The notes beneath the pieces were generated by a model. That model saw only the letters and a program-made list of their open reading frames with translations, was not told the DNA's origin and searched no databases. Positions 8,485 through 21,545 of a DNA stretch of 64,000 bases are shown here, piece after piece. The stretch comes from Microbacterium helvum (lineage in GTDB: Bacteria; Actinomycetota; Actinomycetes; Actinomycetales; Microbacteriaceae): the NCBI RefSeq assembly GCF_014779795.1, contig NZ_JACXZS010000002.1:248001-312000 (forward strand), written 5' to 3'. Within the stretch, counting starts at the first letter, position 1, and each line of letters begins with the position of its first letter. A program made the position numbers and the translations under genes.

Positions 8485-8517
8485 AGAGTGGATGCCGCGG
8501 GTCGCGGCATCCACTCT
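8485..8517. terminator. Bidirectional hairpin terminator with GGATGCC arms
   Basis: A perfect 15-bp stem (agagtggatgccgcg at 8485-8499 and its complement at 8503-8517) with a 3-base loop lies three bases after the thioesterase stop and 14 bases after the convergent regulator stop. Its arm sequence is shared with hairpins at 9297 and 13390. Confidence 0.8.
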
Positions 8518-8530
8518 CTCAAGAGTTCGG

Positions 8531-9151
8531 TCAGCCCTTCTTGGGCGCGAGCTGCTCGATGATCGCCTTCGCGACGTCCTGCATCGTGAGGCGGCGGTCC
8601 ATCGACGCCTTCTGGATCCACCGGAAGGCCTCGGGCTCGGACAGGCCCATCTTCTCGTTCAGCAGGCCCTTCGCGCGGTCGACGAGCTTGCGGGTCTCGA
8701 AGCGCTCGACCATGTCGGCCACCTCGGCCTCGAGCGTGATGATCTGCTCGTAGCGGGCCAGTGCGATCTCGATCGCGGGCAGCAGGTCGTTGGGGGTGAA
8801 GGGCTTCACGACGTACGCGAGGGCGCCGGCCTCGCTCGCGCGCTCGACGAGCTCCTTCTGGCTGAAGGCGGTCAGCAACACGACCGGCGCGATGTGGTTC
8901 TTGCTGAGCTTCTCAGCCGCCGAGATGCCGTCGAGCTGCGGCATCTTCACATCCATGATCACGAGGTCGGGGCGCAGCTCGGTGGCGAGGGCCACAGCCG
9001 TCTCACCGTCCCCGGCTTCGCCGACGACATCGAATCCGTTGTCGCGAAGGATCTCGACGATGTCGAGGCGGATGAGCGACTCATCCTCTGCCACGACGAC
9101 ACGACGGGGGGTGGACGCCGTCGTAGCGGCGGTCTGCTCCTGCTCAGTCAC
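8531..9151 (-). CDS. pdtaR: ANTAR-domain response regulator (PdtaR type)
   Basis: A 206-residue response regulator. The receiver domain (about residues 17-130) has the acidic pair in AEDES, phospho-acceptor Asp67 in VIMDVKMPQLDG, conserved Thr in LLTAF and Lys in VVKPF. The C-terminal part (about 140-200) is an ANTAR RNA-binding domain, with the AKGLLNEKMGLSEPEAFRW helix pattern. In M. tuberculosis PdtaR is phosphorylated by the histidine kinase PdtaS and prevents termination by binding paired hairpins in target mRNAs. No partner kinase is in the window. The start is GTG, six bases after a TAGGAT hexamer, so the transcript appears leaderless. Position near polA and pyk matches other actinobacteria. 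Confidence 0.93.
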   Translation of the reverse strand: MTEQEQTAATTASTPRRVVVAEDESLIRLDIVEILRDNGFDVVGEAGDGETAVALATELRPDLVIMDVKMPQLDGISAAEKLSKNHIAPVVLLTAFSQKELVERASEAGALAYVVKPFTPNDLLPAIEIALARYEQIITLEAEVADMVERFETRKLVDRAKGLLNEKMGLSEPEAFRWIQKASMDRRLTMQDVAKAIIEQLAPKKG

Positions 9152-9157
9152 CTGCCA

Positions 9158-9163
9158 ATCCTA
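9158..9163 (-). promoter_or_regulatory. -10 element (TAGGAT) of pdtaR, apparent leaderless
   Basis: TAGGAT, six bases (tggcag), then GTG at 9151 on the minus strand. It lies four bases from a plus-strand TATGGT that could serve the tRNA gene, giving a compact divergent promoter. Confidence 0.45.
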
Positions 9164-9166
9164 CGG

Positions 9167-9172
9167 TATGGT
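9167..9172 (+). promoter_or_regulatory. Possible -10 element (TATGGT) for tRNA-Leu
   Basis: TATGGT ends 29 bases before the tRNA 5' end, a plausible distance for a primary transcript with a short 5' leader. No clear -35 was found. Confidence 0.3.
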
Positions 9173-9201
9173 CGTTCGCGGACGCGCGGAGGGCCGCGCG
9201 C

Positions 9202-9284
9202 GCCGGTGTGGCGGAATGGCAGACGCGACCGACTCAAACTCGGTTGCCCGCGAGGGCGTGTGGGTTCGACTCCCACCACCGGCA
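9202..9284 (+). tRNA. tRNA-Leu (anticodon CAA)
   Basis: The acceptor arms gccggtg (9202-9208) and caccggc (9277-9283) pair fully, with discriminator A at 9284. The anticodon stem accga/tcggt encloses the loop ctcaaac, giving anticodon CAA at 9235-9237 for the UUG codon. The long variable arm (tgcccgcgagggcg region) is that of a class II tRNA, and the T arm carries GGTTCGACTCC. The genome encodes only CC after the discriminator, so the terminal A of CCA must be added. Confidence 0.95.
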
Positions 9285-9296
9285 CCTGAGCGAACA

Positions 9297-9333
9297 GAAG
9301 AGTGGATGCCTCGGCGCGAGGCATCCACTCTTC
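9297..9333. terminator. Bidirectional hairpin terminator with GGATGCC arms
   Basis: A perfect 17-bp stem (gaagagtggatgcctcg at 9297-9313, complement at 9317-9333) with loop gcg. It lies between the tRNA gene and the convergent permease gene, 16 bases past the permease stop, and can end both transcripts. Confidence 0.85.
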
Positions 9334-9349
9334 TTCTGTTCTGCGGGCG

Positions 9350-10897
9350 CTACTTCTCGTCGATCGTCGTGACCGCCGTGGTGTTCGGGTCGGGCAGGGT
9401 CTCGACCTGCTCCGGCGAGCGGAGATCGACGTCGGCCGGAGCCTTCTTGTCGAGCTCGGGCGGCACCTCCAGCGGCCGCCGCGAGTAGTAGACCTTCGCC
9501 TTCCGGTAGAAGAGCGCGAGCGGCACGATGCCCAGCACGATGAGCCCGATGCCGAGCCAGTTCACGATCGCGTCGTTGCTCGGGATAGACGCGAAGAACG
9601 CCCAGCCCATGAACACCGCGCCGGCGGCGGGCCACAGCCCGATCAGCAGGAAGTTCTTCACGGACTGGAAGAGCACTCTTCGATACGCCACCACGACGGC
9701 GACGCCGGCGAGCGTGTAGTAGAACGCGATCTGGAGGCCGATCGACAGGATGGCGTTCTCCATGATCTCGCCCACACTGCCGAGGAAGTTCGACCCCACG
9801 AAGAGCAGCAGCGAGACGACGAGGATCACGATCGTCGCGAACGTCGGGGTCTTCCATCGCGGGTGCACGCGACCGAACGCGCGCGGGATCGTGTGGTCGC
9901 GACCCATCGCGAACAGCGAGCGGGTGACCTGGATGAGCGTGGTCTCCAGCGTGGCGATCGTCGACAGCGCCACGGCGATGATCAGGATCTTGCCCCCGAG
10001 TCCCGGCCAGATGACATCGCCGAGCACGGACAGGATGTTGGCGCTGTTCGCCTCGATCTGCTCCTGCGACAGCATGATGAGCGTCGCGATCGTGAAGACC
10101 TCGAACAGCACGAAGACGATCCCCACACCGATGAGTCCTGCGGCGCCCGCCGACTTGTGGCCGTTCGTGGTCTCCTCGTTGAGGTTCGAGCTGACGTCCC
10201 AGCCCCAGTAGTAGAAGGCCGCGATGAGCGCCGCGCCGACGAAGATGCCCGGCCCGGCGAGATGCGAGAAGCCGAGCCACTCCCAGGAGAAGTCCGGGCC
10301 GTCGTGGGTGGTCGTGGCGGCGCGGAAGAGCGCGAGCGCCGCGAACACGACCAGGATGCCGACCTCGATGGTCGACATGATCCACTGGGCGCGCGCGGTG
10401 ATGTGGACGCCGAAGTAGACGCACGCGGCCATGATCACGAACCACACGGCGCCGACGCTCGTGATGAGCGGCACGTTGTCGGCCTGCGACGGGTCGAACA
10501 GCGACACCGTCATGGCGCCGGCAGGCAGGGCTCCGGCGACCATGAAGATCGTCGCCGAGATCACCAGCGCCCACCCCGACAGGAAGCCGAGGGCGGGGTG
10601 GAGCGCGCGCGCCACCCACGAGTAGGCGGCGCCGGCGTTGACATCGGCGCGGCCCAGATACAGGAACGCCCACGCGATGCCGAGCATCGGGATGCCGCAC
10701 CACAGCAGGGCGGCCGGGGCGCCCAGTCCTGCGACGCCGACGAGCGTCGCGGTGGTGGCGGCGATGGAATACGCCGGCGCGCTGCCGGCGACGGCCATCA
10801 CGATCGAGCCTGCGGCGCTCACGCCGCCTGCCTGCAGGTCGTGACGCTCGGGGGTGCTCTGGTCGTCGGGTGCGACCGGTGAGCCGACTCGGGTCAT
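9350..10897 (-). CDS. APC-family amino acid/polyamine permease
   Basis: A 515-residue integral membrane protein of the amino acid-polyamine-organocation superfamily with about 12 predicted membrane spans. The first helix has the unwound-helix pattern SIVMAVAGSAPAYSI, and a WGWDVSSNLNEE stretch corresponds to the conserved region around helix 6. Such proteins are proton- or sodium-coupled importers or exchangers of amino acids; the substrate cannot be assigned. The tail after about residue 455 is hydrophilic and cytoplasmic. The ATG at 10897 has AAGGAGC upstream. It is divergent from the PadR operon, sharing a 160-base intergenic region, and convergent with the tRNA gene. Confidence 0.9.
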   Translation of the reverse strand: MTRVGSPVAPDDQSTPERHDLQAGGVSAAGSIVMAVAGSAPAYSIAATTATLVGVAGLGAPAALLWCGIPMLGIAWAFLYLGRADVNAGAAYSWVARALHPALGFLSGWALVISATIFMVAGALPAGAMTVSLFDPSQADNVPLITSVGAVWFVIMAACVYFGVHITARAQWIMSTIEVGILVVFAALALFRAATTTHDGPDFSWEWLGFSHLAGPGIFVGAALIAAFYYWGWDVSSNLNEETTNGHKSAGAAGLIGVGIVFVLFEVFTIATLIMLSQEQIEANSANILSVLGDVIWPGLGGKILIIAVALSTIATLETTLIQVTRSLFAMGRDHTIPRAFGRVHPRWKTPTFATIVILVVSLLLFVGSNFLGSVGEIMENAILSIGLQIAFYYTLAGVAVVVAYRRVLFQSVKNFLLIGLWPAAGAVFMGWAFFASIPSNDAIVNWLGIGLIVLGIVPLALFYRKAKVYYSRRPLEVPPELDKKAPADVDLRSPEQVETLPDPNTTAVTTIDEK

Positions 10898-10983
10898 CGA
10901 AGCTCCTTGCTGCCGCCCCTGTGGCGGCGGATGGATGGACAGTACACCCCGGCCTCGGAAAATCTTGCTATTCGGTGTTGCTA

Positions 10984-11018
10984 AGTACTGGTACTCAGTG
11001 TTACTTTGTACTGGTACT
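10984..11018. promoter_or_regulatory. Two direct-repeat dyads, probable PadR operator
   Basis: The 14-mer gtactggtactcag is repeated exactly at 10985-10998 and 11008-11021, 23 bases apart. Each copy contains a dyad gtac-tg-gtac; the first is a fuller agtac-tg-gtact. They lie 37-74 bases before the padR-family start, where an autorepressor would bind and could also touch the divergent permease promoter. PadR proteins bind such dyads as dimers; assignment to this regulator is inferred from position. Confidence 0.6.
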
Positions 11019-11057
11019 CAGCAAGACAGAGTAGCTGGCAAGAAAGGAGGTGCCGCG

Positions 11058-11411
11058 ATGGGCAAGCAAGAGACCGAGATGCTCAAGGGCACGTTGGAGG
11101 GGATCGTCCTCGCGATCCTGTCCGGACGCCCCGCCTACGGGTACGAGATCACCGCATGGCTTCGTGACCAGGGGTTCTCCGACATCGCCGAGGGCACCGT
11201 CTACGCCCTCCTGGTGCGGATCGAACAGCGCGGACTCGTCGACGTCGAGAAGGTCCCGTCCGAGAAGGGGCCGCCGCGCAAGGTCTACACGCTGAACGCG
11301 CAGGGTCGCGATCAGCTCTCGGAGTTCTGGAGGACGTGGAGCTTCCTCGCAGATCGCATCGAACAGCTCCACCAGCAGAACACCGACAACTCCCCCGAGA
11401 AAGAGGACTGA
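11058..11411 (+). CDS. PadR-family transcriptional repressor
   Basis: A 117-residue winged-helix regulator of the PadR family, subfamily 1. The pattern LKGTLEGIVLAILSGRPAYG followed by the recognition region GTVYALLVRIEQRG and the wing (PPRKVYTLNAQG) is typical, with a C-terminal helix for dimerisation. These repressors are usually released by small toxic compounds such as antibiotics or phenolic acids. It heads a four-gene operon with DUF1048 and an ABC-2 exporter, so it probably controls efflux. ATG 11058 was chosen for its strong AAAGGAGG site; the frame is open upstream but has no family match. Two repeated dyads lie just upstream. Confidence 0.93.
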   Translation: MGKQETEMLKGTLEGIVLAILSGRPAYGYEITAWLRDQGFSDIAEGTVYALLVRIEQRGLVDVEKVPSEKGPPRKVYTLNAQGRDQLSEFWRTWSFLADRIEQLHQQNTDNSPEKED

Positions 11412-11413
11412 TC

Positions 11414-11782
11414 ATGGCCGCCAAGTGGTACGAAGTCGTCACCGGCTCGCTCGAGCAGAAGAAGCAGTGGAGGCAGTACAAGGCACGCGTCGAGGCTCTC
11501 CCCGAGCCGTACCGGGGCGTCGCCAAGGCCGTCGAACGCTACCTCATGTACGCCGGCGGCCTGGTCGACGGCGACAGCATGATGGCGATGTACGGCGATC
11601 TCGCCGACCTGTGGGAGCGCGCGGTGGCCGACGGCACGTCGGTGCGCGACCTCGTCGGCGACGACCCGGCGGCCTTCGCGGAGGAGTTCGCCGCCGCCTA
11701 CAACGGCAAGCAGTGGATCGACAAGGAGCGCGACCGCCTCAGCAAGGCGATCGACGAGGCAGAACGAGGTGAGAACCGATGA
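11414..11782 (+). CDS. DUF1048 family protein
   Basis: A 122-residue soluble, mainly helical protein of the DUF1048 family. Family members are almost always encoded beside PadR-type regulators and ABC exporters, as here, but their function is not known. The ATG lies two bases after the PadR stop, and the 3' end overlaps the ATPase start by four bases, so translation is probably coupled. The sequence is charged (KQWRQYKARVEALP, IDKERDRLSKAIDEAE) with no membrane span or known catalytic motif. Confidence 0.85.
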   Translation: MAAKWYEVVTGSLEQKKQWRQYKARVEALPEPYRGVAKAVERYLMYAGGLVDGDSMMAMYGDLADLWERAVADGTSVRDLVGDDPAAFAEEFAAAYNGKQWIDKERDRLSKAIDEAERGENR

Positions 11783-12558
11783 CCGAGGCAGCGATCGCGG
11801 TCAAGGGACTGCAGAAGTCCTACAAGGACCTCCACGTGCTCAAGGGCGTGGACTTCGAGGTGGAGCGGGGCAGCATCGCCGCCCTCCTGGGCTCCAACGG
11901 CGCGGGCAAGACCACCGTCGTGCGGATCCTGTCGACACTGCTGCGAGCGGATGCCGGCACCGCCGTCGTCGGCGGGTACGACGTGTCGGCCGACGCCCAG
12001 CGGGTGCGCGAGACGATCAGCCTCACCGGGCAGTTCGCCGCGGTCGACGAGGTGCTCTCGGGACGCGAGAACCTCGTGCTCATCGCGCAGCTGCGCCACC
12101 TGAAGAACCCCGGCGCGATCGCGGACGACCTGCTCGCCCGTTTCTCGCTCACCGAGGCAGGCGGCCGCAAGGTCGGCACGTACTCCGGCGGCATGCGCCG
12201 CCGGCTCGACATCGCCATGAGCCTCATCGGCGACCCGTCCGTGATCTTCCTCGACGAGCCGACCACGGGGCTGGACCCCGCGGCCCGCCTGGAGGTCTGG
12301 GAGGCCGTCACGAAGCTCGCCCGCGGCGGCACCACGGTGCTGCTGACCACGCAGTACCTCGAAGAGGCCGAGCAGCTCGCCGACCGGATCGCGATCCTCC
12401 ACAAGGGCACGATCGTCGTCGACGGCACGCTCGACGAGCTCAAGCGCCTGCTGCCGCCGGCGAAGGTCGAGTACGTCGAGAAGCAGCCCAGCCTCGAAGA
12501 CGTCTTCTTCGCCCTCACCGGCGAGGTCGACACCGAATCCGCGAAGGAGGAATCATGA
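11779..12558 (+). CDS. ABC transporter ATP-binding protein, DrrA-like
   Basis: A 259-residue ABC ATPase of the daunorubicin-resistance (DrrA) type. Walker A is GSNGAGKTT at about 38-46, the signature is YSGGMRRRLD, Walker B is VIFLDEPTTGLDP, and the H-loop region reads TTQYLEEAEQLADR. The C-terminal PSLEDVFFALTG segment is typical of DrrA. It powers export through the ABC-2 permease encoded next, which starts within its stop codon (ATGA). Substrate is unknown but such pairs often export antibiotics or lipids. Regulation is probably through the PadR repressor at the head of the operon. Confidence 0.93.
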   Translation: MTEAAIAVKGLQKSYKDLHVLKGVDFEVERGSIAALLGSNGAGKTTVVRILSTLLRADAGTAVVGGYDVSADAQRVRETISLTGQFAAVDEVLSGRENLVLIAQLRHLKNPGAIADDLLARFSLTEAGGRKVGTYSGGMRRRLDIAMSLIGDPSVIFLDEPTTGLDPAARLEVWEAVTKLARGGTTVLLTTQYLEEAEQLADRIAILHKGTIVVDGTLDELKRLLPPAKVEYVEKQPSLEDVFFALTGEVDTESAKEES

Positions 12559-13358
12559 CCACCGCAACCGCCACCGCGCCGCGCACCGCTTCCGGCGCCC
12601 GCTTCTTCAGCGACACCGCCGTCCTCACGAGCCGGTCGCTGCGCCACATCCTGCGCAGCCCCGACACGATCATCACGACCGCGGTCACCCCGATCGCGCT
12701 GATGCTGCTGTTCGTCTACGTGTTCGGCGGCGCGATCGACCTGGGCGCCGGCCAGGGGTCGTACATCGACTACATGCTGCCCGGCATCCTGCTCATCACG
12801 ATCGCGTCGGGCATCGCGTACACGGCGTACCGGCTGTTCCTCGACATGCAGGGCGGGATCTTCGAGCGGTTCCAGTCGCTGCCGATCTCACGGTCGGGCG
12901 TGCTCTGGGCTCACGTGCTCACCTCGATGGTGTCGGTCGCGGTCTCGCTGGCCATCGTCATCGGTGTGGCACTGCTGATGGGCTTCCGCACGGGGGCGAG
13001 CTTCGCGGCCTGGCTCGGTGTCGCGGGGCTGCTGATGCTCTTCACGCTGGCGCTCACGTGGCTCGCGGTGATCGCCGGGCTCTCGGCCAAGACGGTGGAC
13101 GGTGCGAGCGCGTTCTCTTACCCGCTCATCTTCCTGCCGTTCATCAGCTCGGCCTTCGTCCCGACCGAGAGCATGCCCGGCCCCGTCCAGTGGTTCGCAG
13201 AGAACCAGCCCGTCACCTCGATCGTCGACTCGATCCGCGCCCTGTTCGCGGGCCAGCCGGTCGGCGGCGACATCTGGGTGGCGATGGCCTGGCTCGTCGG
13301 GATCCTGATCGTCGCCTATGCGATCTCGATGTCGATCTACCGGCGCAAGATCAGCTGA
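12555..13358 (+). CDS. ABC-2 type transporter permease, DrrB-like
   Basis: A 267-residue ABC-2 permease with about six membrane spans and the DrrB-type pattern: IDYMLPGILLITIASG, ERFQSLPISRSGVLWA, SSAFVPTESMPGPVQWFAENQPVTSIVDSIRAL split around the fifth span. It forms the membrane channel for the ATPase encoded immediately upstream, overlapping it by four bases. AAGGAGGAATC precedes the ATG. The operon ends here, with a strong bidirectional hairpin downstream. Confidence 0.93.
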   Translation: MTTATATAPRTASGARFFSDTAVLTSRSLRHILRSPDTIITTAVTPIALMLLFVYVFGGAIDLGAGQGSYIDYMLPGILLITIASGIAYTAYRLFLDMQGGIFERFQSLPISRSGVLWAHVLTSMVSVAVSLAIVIGVALLMGFRTGASFAAWLGVAGLLMLFTLALTWLAVIAGLSAKTVDGASAFSYPLIFLPFISSAFVPTESMPGPVQWFAENQPVTSIVDSIRALFAGQPVGGDIWVAMAWLVGILIVAYAISMSIYRRKIS

Positions 13359-13389
13359 GGACTCCCCCGCGCCGTGTGCGCACAGCAAT

Positions 13390-13430
13390 GAGAAGAGTGG
13401 ATGCCGGGCGCCCCGGCATCCACTCTTCTC
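13390..13430. terminator. Bidirectional hairpin terminator, 19-bp perfect stem
   Basis: Arms gagaagagtggatgccggg (13390-13408) and its complement (13412-13430) enclose a 3-base loop. The hairpin lies between the efflux operon and the convergent SHOCT gene, whose stop is eight bases away, and has the same arm core as the hairpins at 8485 and 9297. Confidence 0.88.
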
Positions 13431-13437
13431 ATTCGTC

Positions 13438-13827
13438 TTACGCGCCGAAGTACTGGTTGCCCAGCGCCTTGCTCTTCAGCGCGTCATACTCGCCCTGCGA
13501 GATCGTACCGGCGTCCAGCAGCGCCTTCGCCTTCGCGATGTCGTCGGCGGGACTCGCCGACGCTGCGGGGCGGTAGTCGTCGGACTCGGGCACGACTCCG
13601 CGTCGAGCCGCCTGCGCCCGCTGAGCCATCCCCTTGCCACGGGCGATCACGTAGATCAGACCCGTCAGGAAGGGCACGAACACGAGCGCGATGATCCACA
13701 GCGCCTTGAACCAGCCGTTGAGCTTCTCATCACGGAACAGATCCATGATGACGACGATCACGATGTACAGGTACGCGACGAAGTAGAAGCTCCACAGAAG
13801 GAACCAGAACAGGTCCTGGAAGAACAT
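13438..13827 (-). CDS. Small membrane protein with C-terminal SHOCT domain
   Basis: A 129-residue protein with two membrane spans near residues 5-27 and 38-60, resembling the phospholipase-D nuclease N-terminal (PLDc_N) membrane hairpin, then a short linker and a C-terminal SHOCT motif (about 93-125: AKAKALLDAGTISQGEYDAL). SHOCT segments are short helical oligomerisation motifs of unknown role. An upstream GTG at 13869 is in frame, but it falls inside the pyk terminator hairpin and lacks a match to the family, so ATG 13827 was preferred. Function is unknown; a membrane-anchored adaptor or stress-related protein is possible. Confidence 0.75.
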   Translation of the reverse strand: MFFQDLFWFLLWSFYFVAYLYIVIVVIMDLFRDEKLNGWFKALWIIALVFVPFLTGLIYVIARGKGMAQRAQAARRGVVPESDDYRPAASASPADDIAKAKALLDAGTISQGEYDALKSKALGNQYFGA

Positions 13828-13850
13828 TCGAGGTATCACTTTCCACGAGA

Positions 13851-13892
13851 AACGGGCTGACGCGATCACACTAGTGGTCGCGGCAGCCCGTT
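13851..13892 (-). terminator. Hairpin terminator downstream of pyk
   Basis: Arms aacgggctg-a-cgcgatcac and gtggtcgcg-g-cagcccgtt pair over 19 positions with one mismatch and one G-T pair around loop acta. It begins 20 bases after the pyk stop on the minus strand. Confidence 0.75.
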
Positions 13893-13911
13893 CGCGGGAT
13901 CCGGTGAGGGA

Positions 13912-15360
13912 TCAGCTCCGTGTCTGGTAGATCGGCGCCTTGCCGTGCACCGCGTCGCCCACCTTGTGGATGCGGATGTCGTTCGTGGAGCCGATGATCC
14001 CAGGAGGGGAACCCGAGATCACGACGACCTTGTCGCCGACCTTCGCGAGGTCGTTCGACAGCAGGTAGTCGTCGACCTGGATGAACATCAGGTCGGTGTG
14101 CGCGACATGCTCGACGAGGGTCGACTGGACGCCCCACGTGATCGCCATGCGACGGCGGATCGCCGGCTCGGGCGCGAACCCGATCATGGGGATGCGCGGA
14201 CGCAGGCGCGACATGCGGCGGGCGGTGTCGCCCGACTCCGTGAAGATGCAGAGGTACTTCGCGTCGACGAACTCGGCGACCTCCATCGCGGCGAGCGTGA
14301 TGGCGCCGCCCTGCGTGCGGGGCTTCGTGGTGAGGGGCTGGATGCGCTCCAGCCCGTGCTCCTCGGTCGAATCCACGATGCGGGCCATCGTCTCGACGAC
14401 CGTCACCGGATACTTGCCGACACTGGTCTCGCCCGAGAGCATGACCGCGTCCGCGCCGTCGAGCACGGCGTTGGCGACGTCGCTCGTCTCGGCGCGGGTG
14501 GGCACCGGGTTCTCGATCATCGACTCGAGCATCTGCGTGGCGACGATGACGGGCTTCGCCATGCGACGGCACAGCTCGACCGCGCGCTTCTGCACGATCG
14601 GCACCGCCTCCAGCGGCAGTTCGACTCCCAGGTCGCCGCGGGCGACCATGATGCCGTCGAACGCGTCGATGATCTCTTCGAGGTTGTCGACGGCCTGCGG
14701 CTTCTCGATCTTGGCGATGACCGGGACGTGGCGTCCCTCTTCAGCCATGATGACGTGGACGCGCTGGACATCCTTCGCGTCGCGGACGAACGACAGCGCG
14801 ATGAGGTCGGCGCCGGCGCGCAGACCCCAGCGCAGGTCGGCCTCGTCCTTCTCGGACAGCGCCGGTACGTTGACCGCGACGCCCGGCAGGTTGATGCCCT
14901 TGTTGTTCGAGACGGGGCCCGCGACGATCACCTTGGTGGTGACGACGGTGCCGTCGGTCTCGACGACCTGGACGCGCACCTTGCCGTCGTCGATCAGCAG
15001 GAAGTCGCCCGGCTTGACGTCGTTCGGCAGGCCCTTGAACGTCGTGCCGACGATCTCTTTCGTGCCGAGGATGTCTTCGGTCGTGATCTTGAAGATGTCG
15101 CCGACGGCGAGCTCGTGGGGGCCGTTCTCGAACTTGCCGAGGCGGATCTTCGGGCCCTGCAGGTCGACGAGGATCGCGACGGCACGTCCGGCGTCGTCGG
15201 CGGCCTTGCGCACGTTGGCGAAGTTGTTGTCGTGGACCGAGTAGTCCCCGTGGCTCAGGTTGAATCGGGCCACGTCCACGCCGGCGTCGATGATCGCGCG
15301 GACCATCTCATACGTCGATGTGGCGGGACCCAGGGTTGCGACGATCTTGGCGCGTCTCAT
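13912..15360 (-). CDS. pyk: Pyruvate kinase
   Basis: A 482-residue pyruvate kinase, the last ATP-forming step of glycolysis (phosphoenolpyruvate to pyruvate). The N-terminal RRAKIVATLGPAT, substrate-site ARFNLSHGD, signature IAKIEKPQAVDNLEEI with the catalytic lysine, MVARGDLGVELP and ATQMLESMIENPVPTRAE are all present; the B domain inserts near residue 70 and the C-terminal regulatory domain is complete. The ATG at 15360 opens directly at the conserved start. It follows gltD on the same strand after 46 bases and ends in a strong hairpin. No frameshift or missing catalytic residue is seen. Confidence 0.97.
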   Translation of the reverse strand: MRRAKIVATLGPATSTYEMVRAIIDAGVDVARFNLSHGDYSVHDNNFANVRKAADDAGRAVAILVDLQGPKIRLGKFENGPHELAVGDIFKITTEDILGTKEIVGTTFKGLPNDVKPGDFLLIDDGKVRVQVVETDGTVVTTKVIVAGPVSNNKGINLPGVAVNVPALSEKDEADLRWGLRAGADLIALSFVRDAKDVQRVHVIMAEEGRHVPVIAKIEKPQAVDNLEEIIDAFDGIMVARGDLGVELPLEAVPIVQKRAVELCRRMAKPVIVATQMLESMIENPVPTRAETSDVANAVLDGADAVMLSGETSVGKYPVTVVETMARIVDSTEEHGLERIQPLTTKPRTQGGAITLAAMEVAEFVDAKYLCIFTESGDTARRMSRLRPRIPMIGFAPEPAIRRRMAITWGVQSTLVEHVAHTDLMFIQVDDYLLSNDLAKVGDKVVVISGSPPGIIGSTNDIRIHKVGDAVHGKAPIYQTRS

Positions 15361-15406
15361 CCGTGGTTTCTCCGGGTTGGGTGAATTGGCGAGTGCCTCG
15401 GCCAGC

Positions 15407-16865
15407 CTACGCGGGCTGCAGGCCGATGGCGATATCAGTCGGGCGGACCGGCTCGGGCAGCTCGGTCTTGCCCATCAGGAAGCGGTCGACGCTCGCGGCG
15501 GCCGCTCGGCCCTCGGCGATCGCCCACACGATGAGCGACTGTCCGCGTCCGGCGTCGCCGGCCACGAACACGCCCGGGGCGGTCGTCTGGTAGTCGTCCT
15601 CGCGGCGCACATTGCCCCGCTCGGTGAACCGGGCGCCGAGCTGCTCCTCCAGGAGCGCCTGCTCGGGGCCGGTGAAGCCCATGGCGATCAGCACGAGGTC
15701 CGCGGGGATCTCACGCTCGGTGCCGCTCTTGGGGACGCGGCGGCCGTCGACGAACTCGGTCTCGGCCACGCGCAGCGCGCGCACCTCGCCGGCGTCGTTC
15801 GCGAGGAACTCCACGGTCGAGGCGAGGTAGGCGCGGTCGCCGCCCTCTTCATGCGCCGACGAGACCTCGAACACGGTTGGATCCATCGGCCAGGGCTGGT
15901 GCTCCGGACGCTCGCCCGGGGGGCGGCGGCCGATCGCGAGGTTCGTGACGCTCAGCGCGCCGTGGCGGTGCGCCGTGCCGATGCAGTCGGCGCCGGTGTC
16001 GCCGCCGCCGATCACGACGACGTGCTTGCCCTCTGCCGTGATCTGATTCGGGACGGCGTCGCCCGCGACGGCCTTGTTCGACTCCACGAGGTACTCCATC
16101 GCGAAATGCACGCCCGCCAGGTCGCGACCCGGGATCGGCAGGTCGCGCGGGATCGTCGACCCGGTGGCGACCACGACGGCGTCGTAGCGTGCACGCAGGT
16201 CGGCCCACGTGATGTCCTTGCCGATCTCGACGCCGGCGCGGAAGCGCGTGCCCTCGTCCTGCATCTGGCGAAGACGCGCCTCGAGGTGCTTCTTCTCCAT
16301 CTTGAAGTCCGGGATGCCGTAGCGCAGCAGTCCGCCGATGCGGTCGTCGCGCTCGAACACAGCGACCGTGTGGCCGGCGCGCGTGAGCTGCTGGGCGGCG
16401 GCGAGTCCCGCAGGGCCGGAGCCGACGACGGCGACGGTCTTGCCCGTCAGGCGCCCCGGCGGCTCGGGCTCGATCCAGCCGTTCGCGAACGCCTCGTCGG
16501 CGATCGACACCTCGACCTGCTTGATCGTCACGGCGGGCTGGTTGATCCCGAGCACGCACGCGCTCTCGCACGGTGCGGGGCACAGCCGCCCGGTGAACTC
16601 CGGGAAGTTGTTCGTCGCGTGCAGGCGCTCGCTCGCGGCGCGGCCCTCACCGCGCCACGTGAGGTCGTTCCACTCGGGGATCAGGTTGCCCAGCGGGCAG
16701 CCTTTGTGGCAGAACGGCACGCCGCAGTCCATGCAGCGGCCGGCCTGGCGGCGCAGCACCGCCGTGTCGCCGGGCTCATAGACCTCTTTCCAGTCCATGA
16801 TGCGCACCGGCACCGGCCGCCGCGCGGGCAGCTCTCGCTCGGTGACCTTCAGAAAGCCCTTCGGG

Positions 16866-16873
<8 letters not shown>
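15407..16873 (-). CDS. gltD: Glutamate synthase (NADPH) small subunit
   Basis: A 488-residue flavoprotein that passes electrons from NADPH to the large subunit for glutamate synthesis. Cysteines for two 4Fe-4S clusters are visible at 47, 50, 55, 59 and at 98, 102, 106. The FAD-binding [13 protein letters not shown] and the NADPH-binding [13 protein letters not shown] follow in order. The start is GTG at 16873, overlapping the end of gltB by eight bases, so the subunits are translationally coupled. Length matches the family. Confidence 0.97.
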
Positions 16874-21470
<4,597 letters not shown>

Positions 21471-21545
21471 ACCTACCGTCCTCACGTTGATAGTCAAGAT
21501 GGGACGACGTCGGCCCTGGAACGCCCGCTCAGAACGAGCGGAGCG

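Noticed and set aside
13828-13869. N-terminal extension of the SHOCT protein from GTG 13869
   Set aside because: The extension lies inside the pyk terminator hairpin and matches no family member.
21471-21497. TTG start for gltB giving nine more residues
   Set aside because: ATG 21470 has a well-placed GAGGA and a normal-length propeptide.
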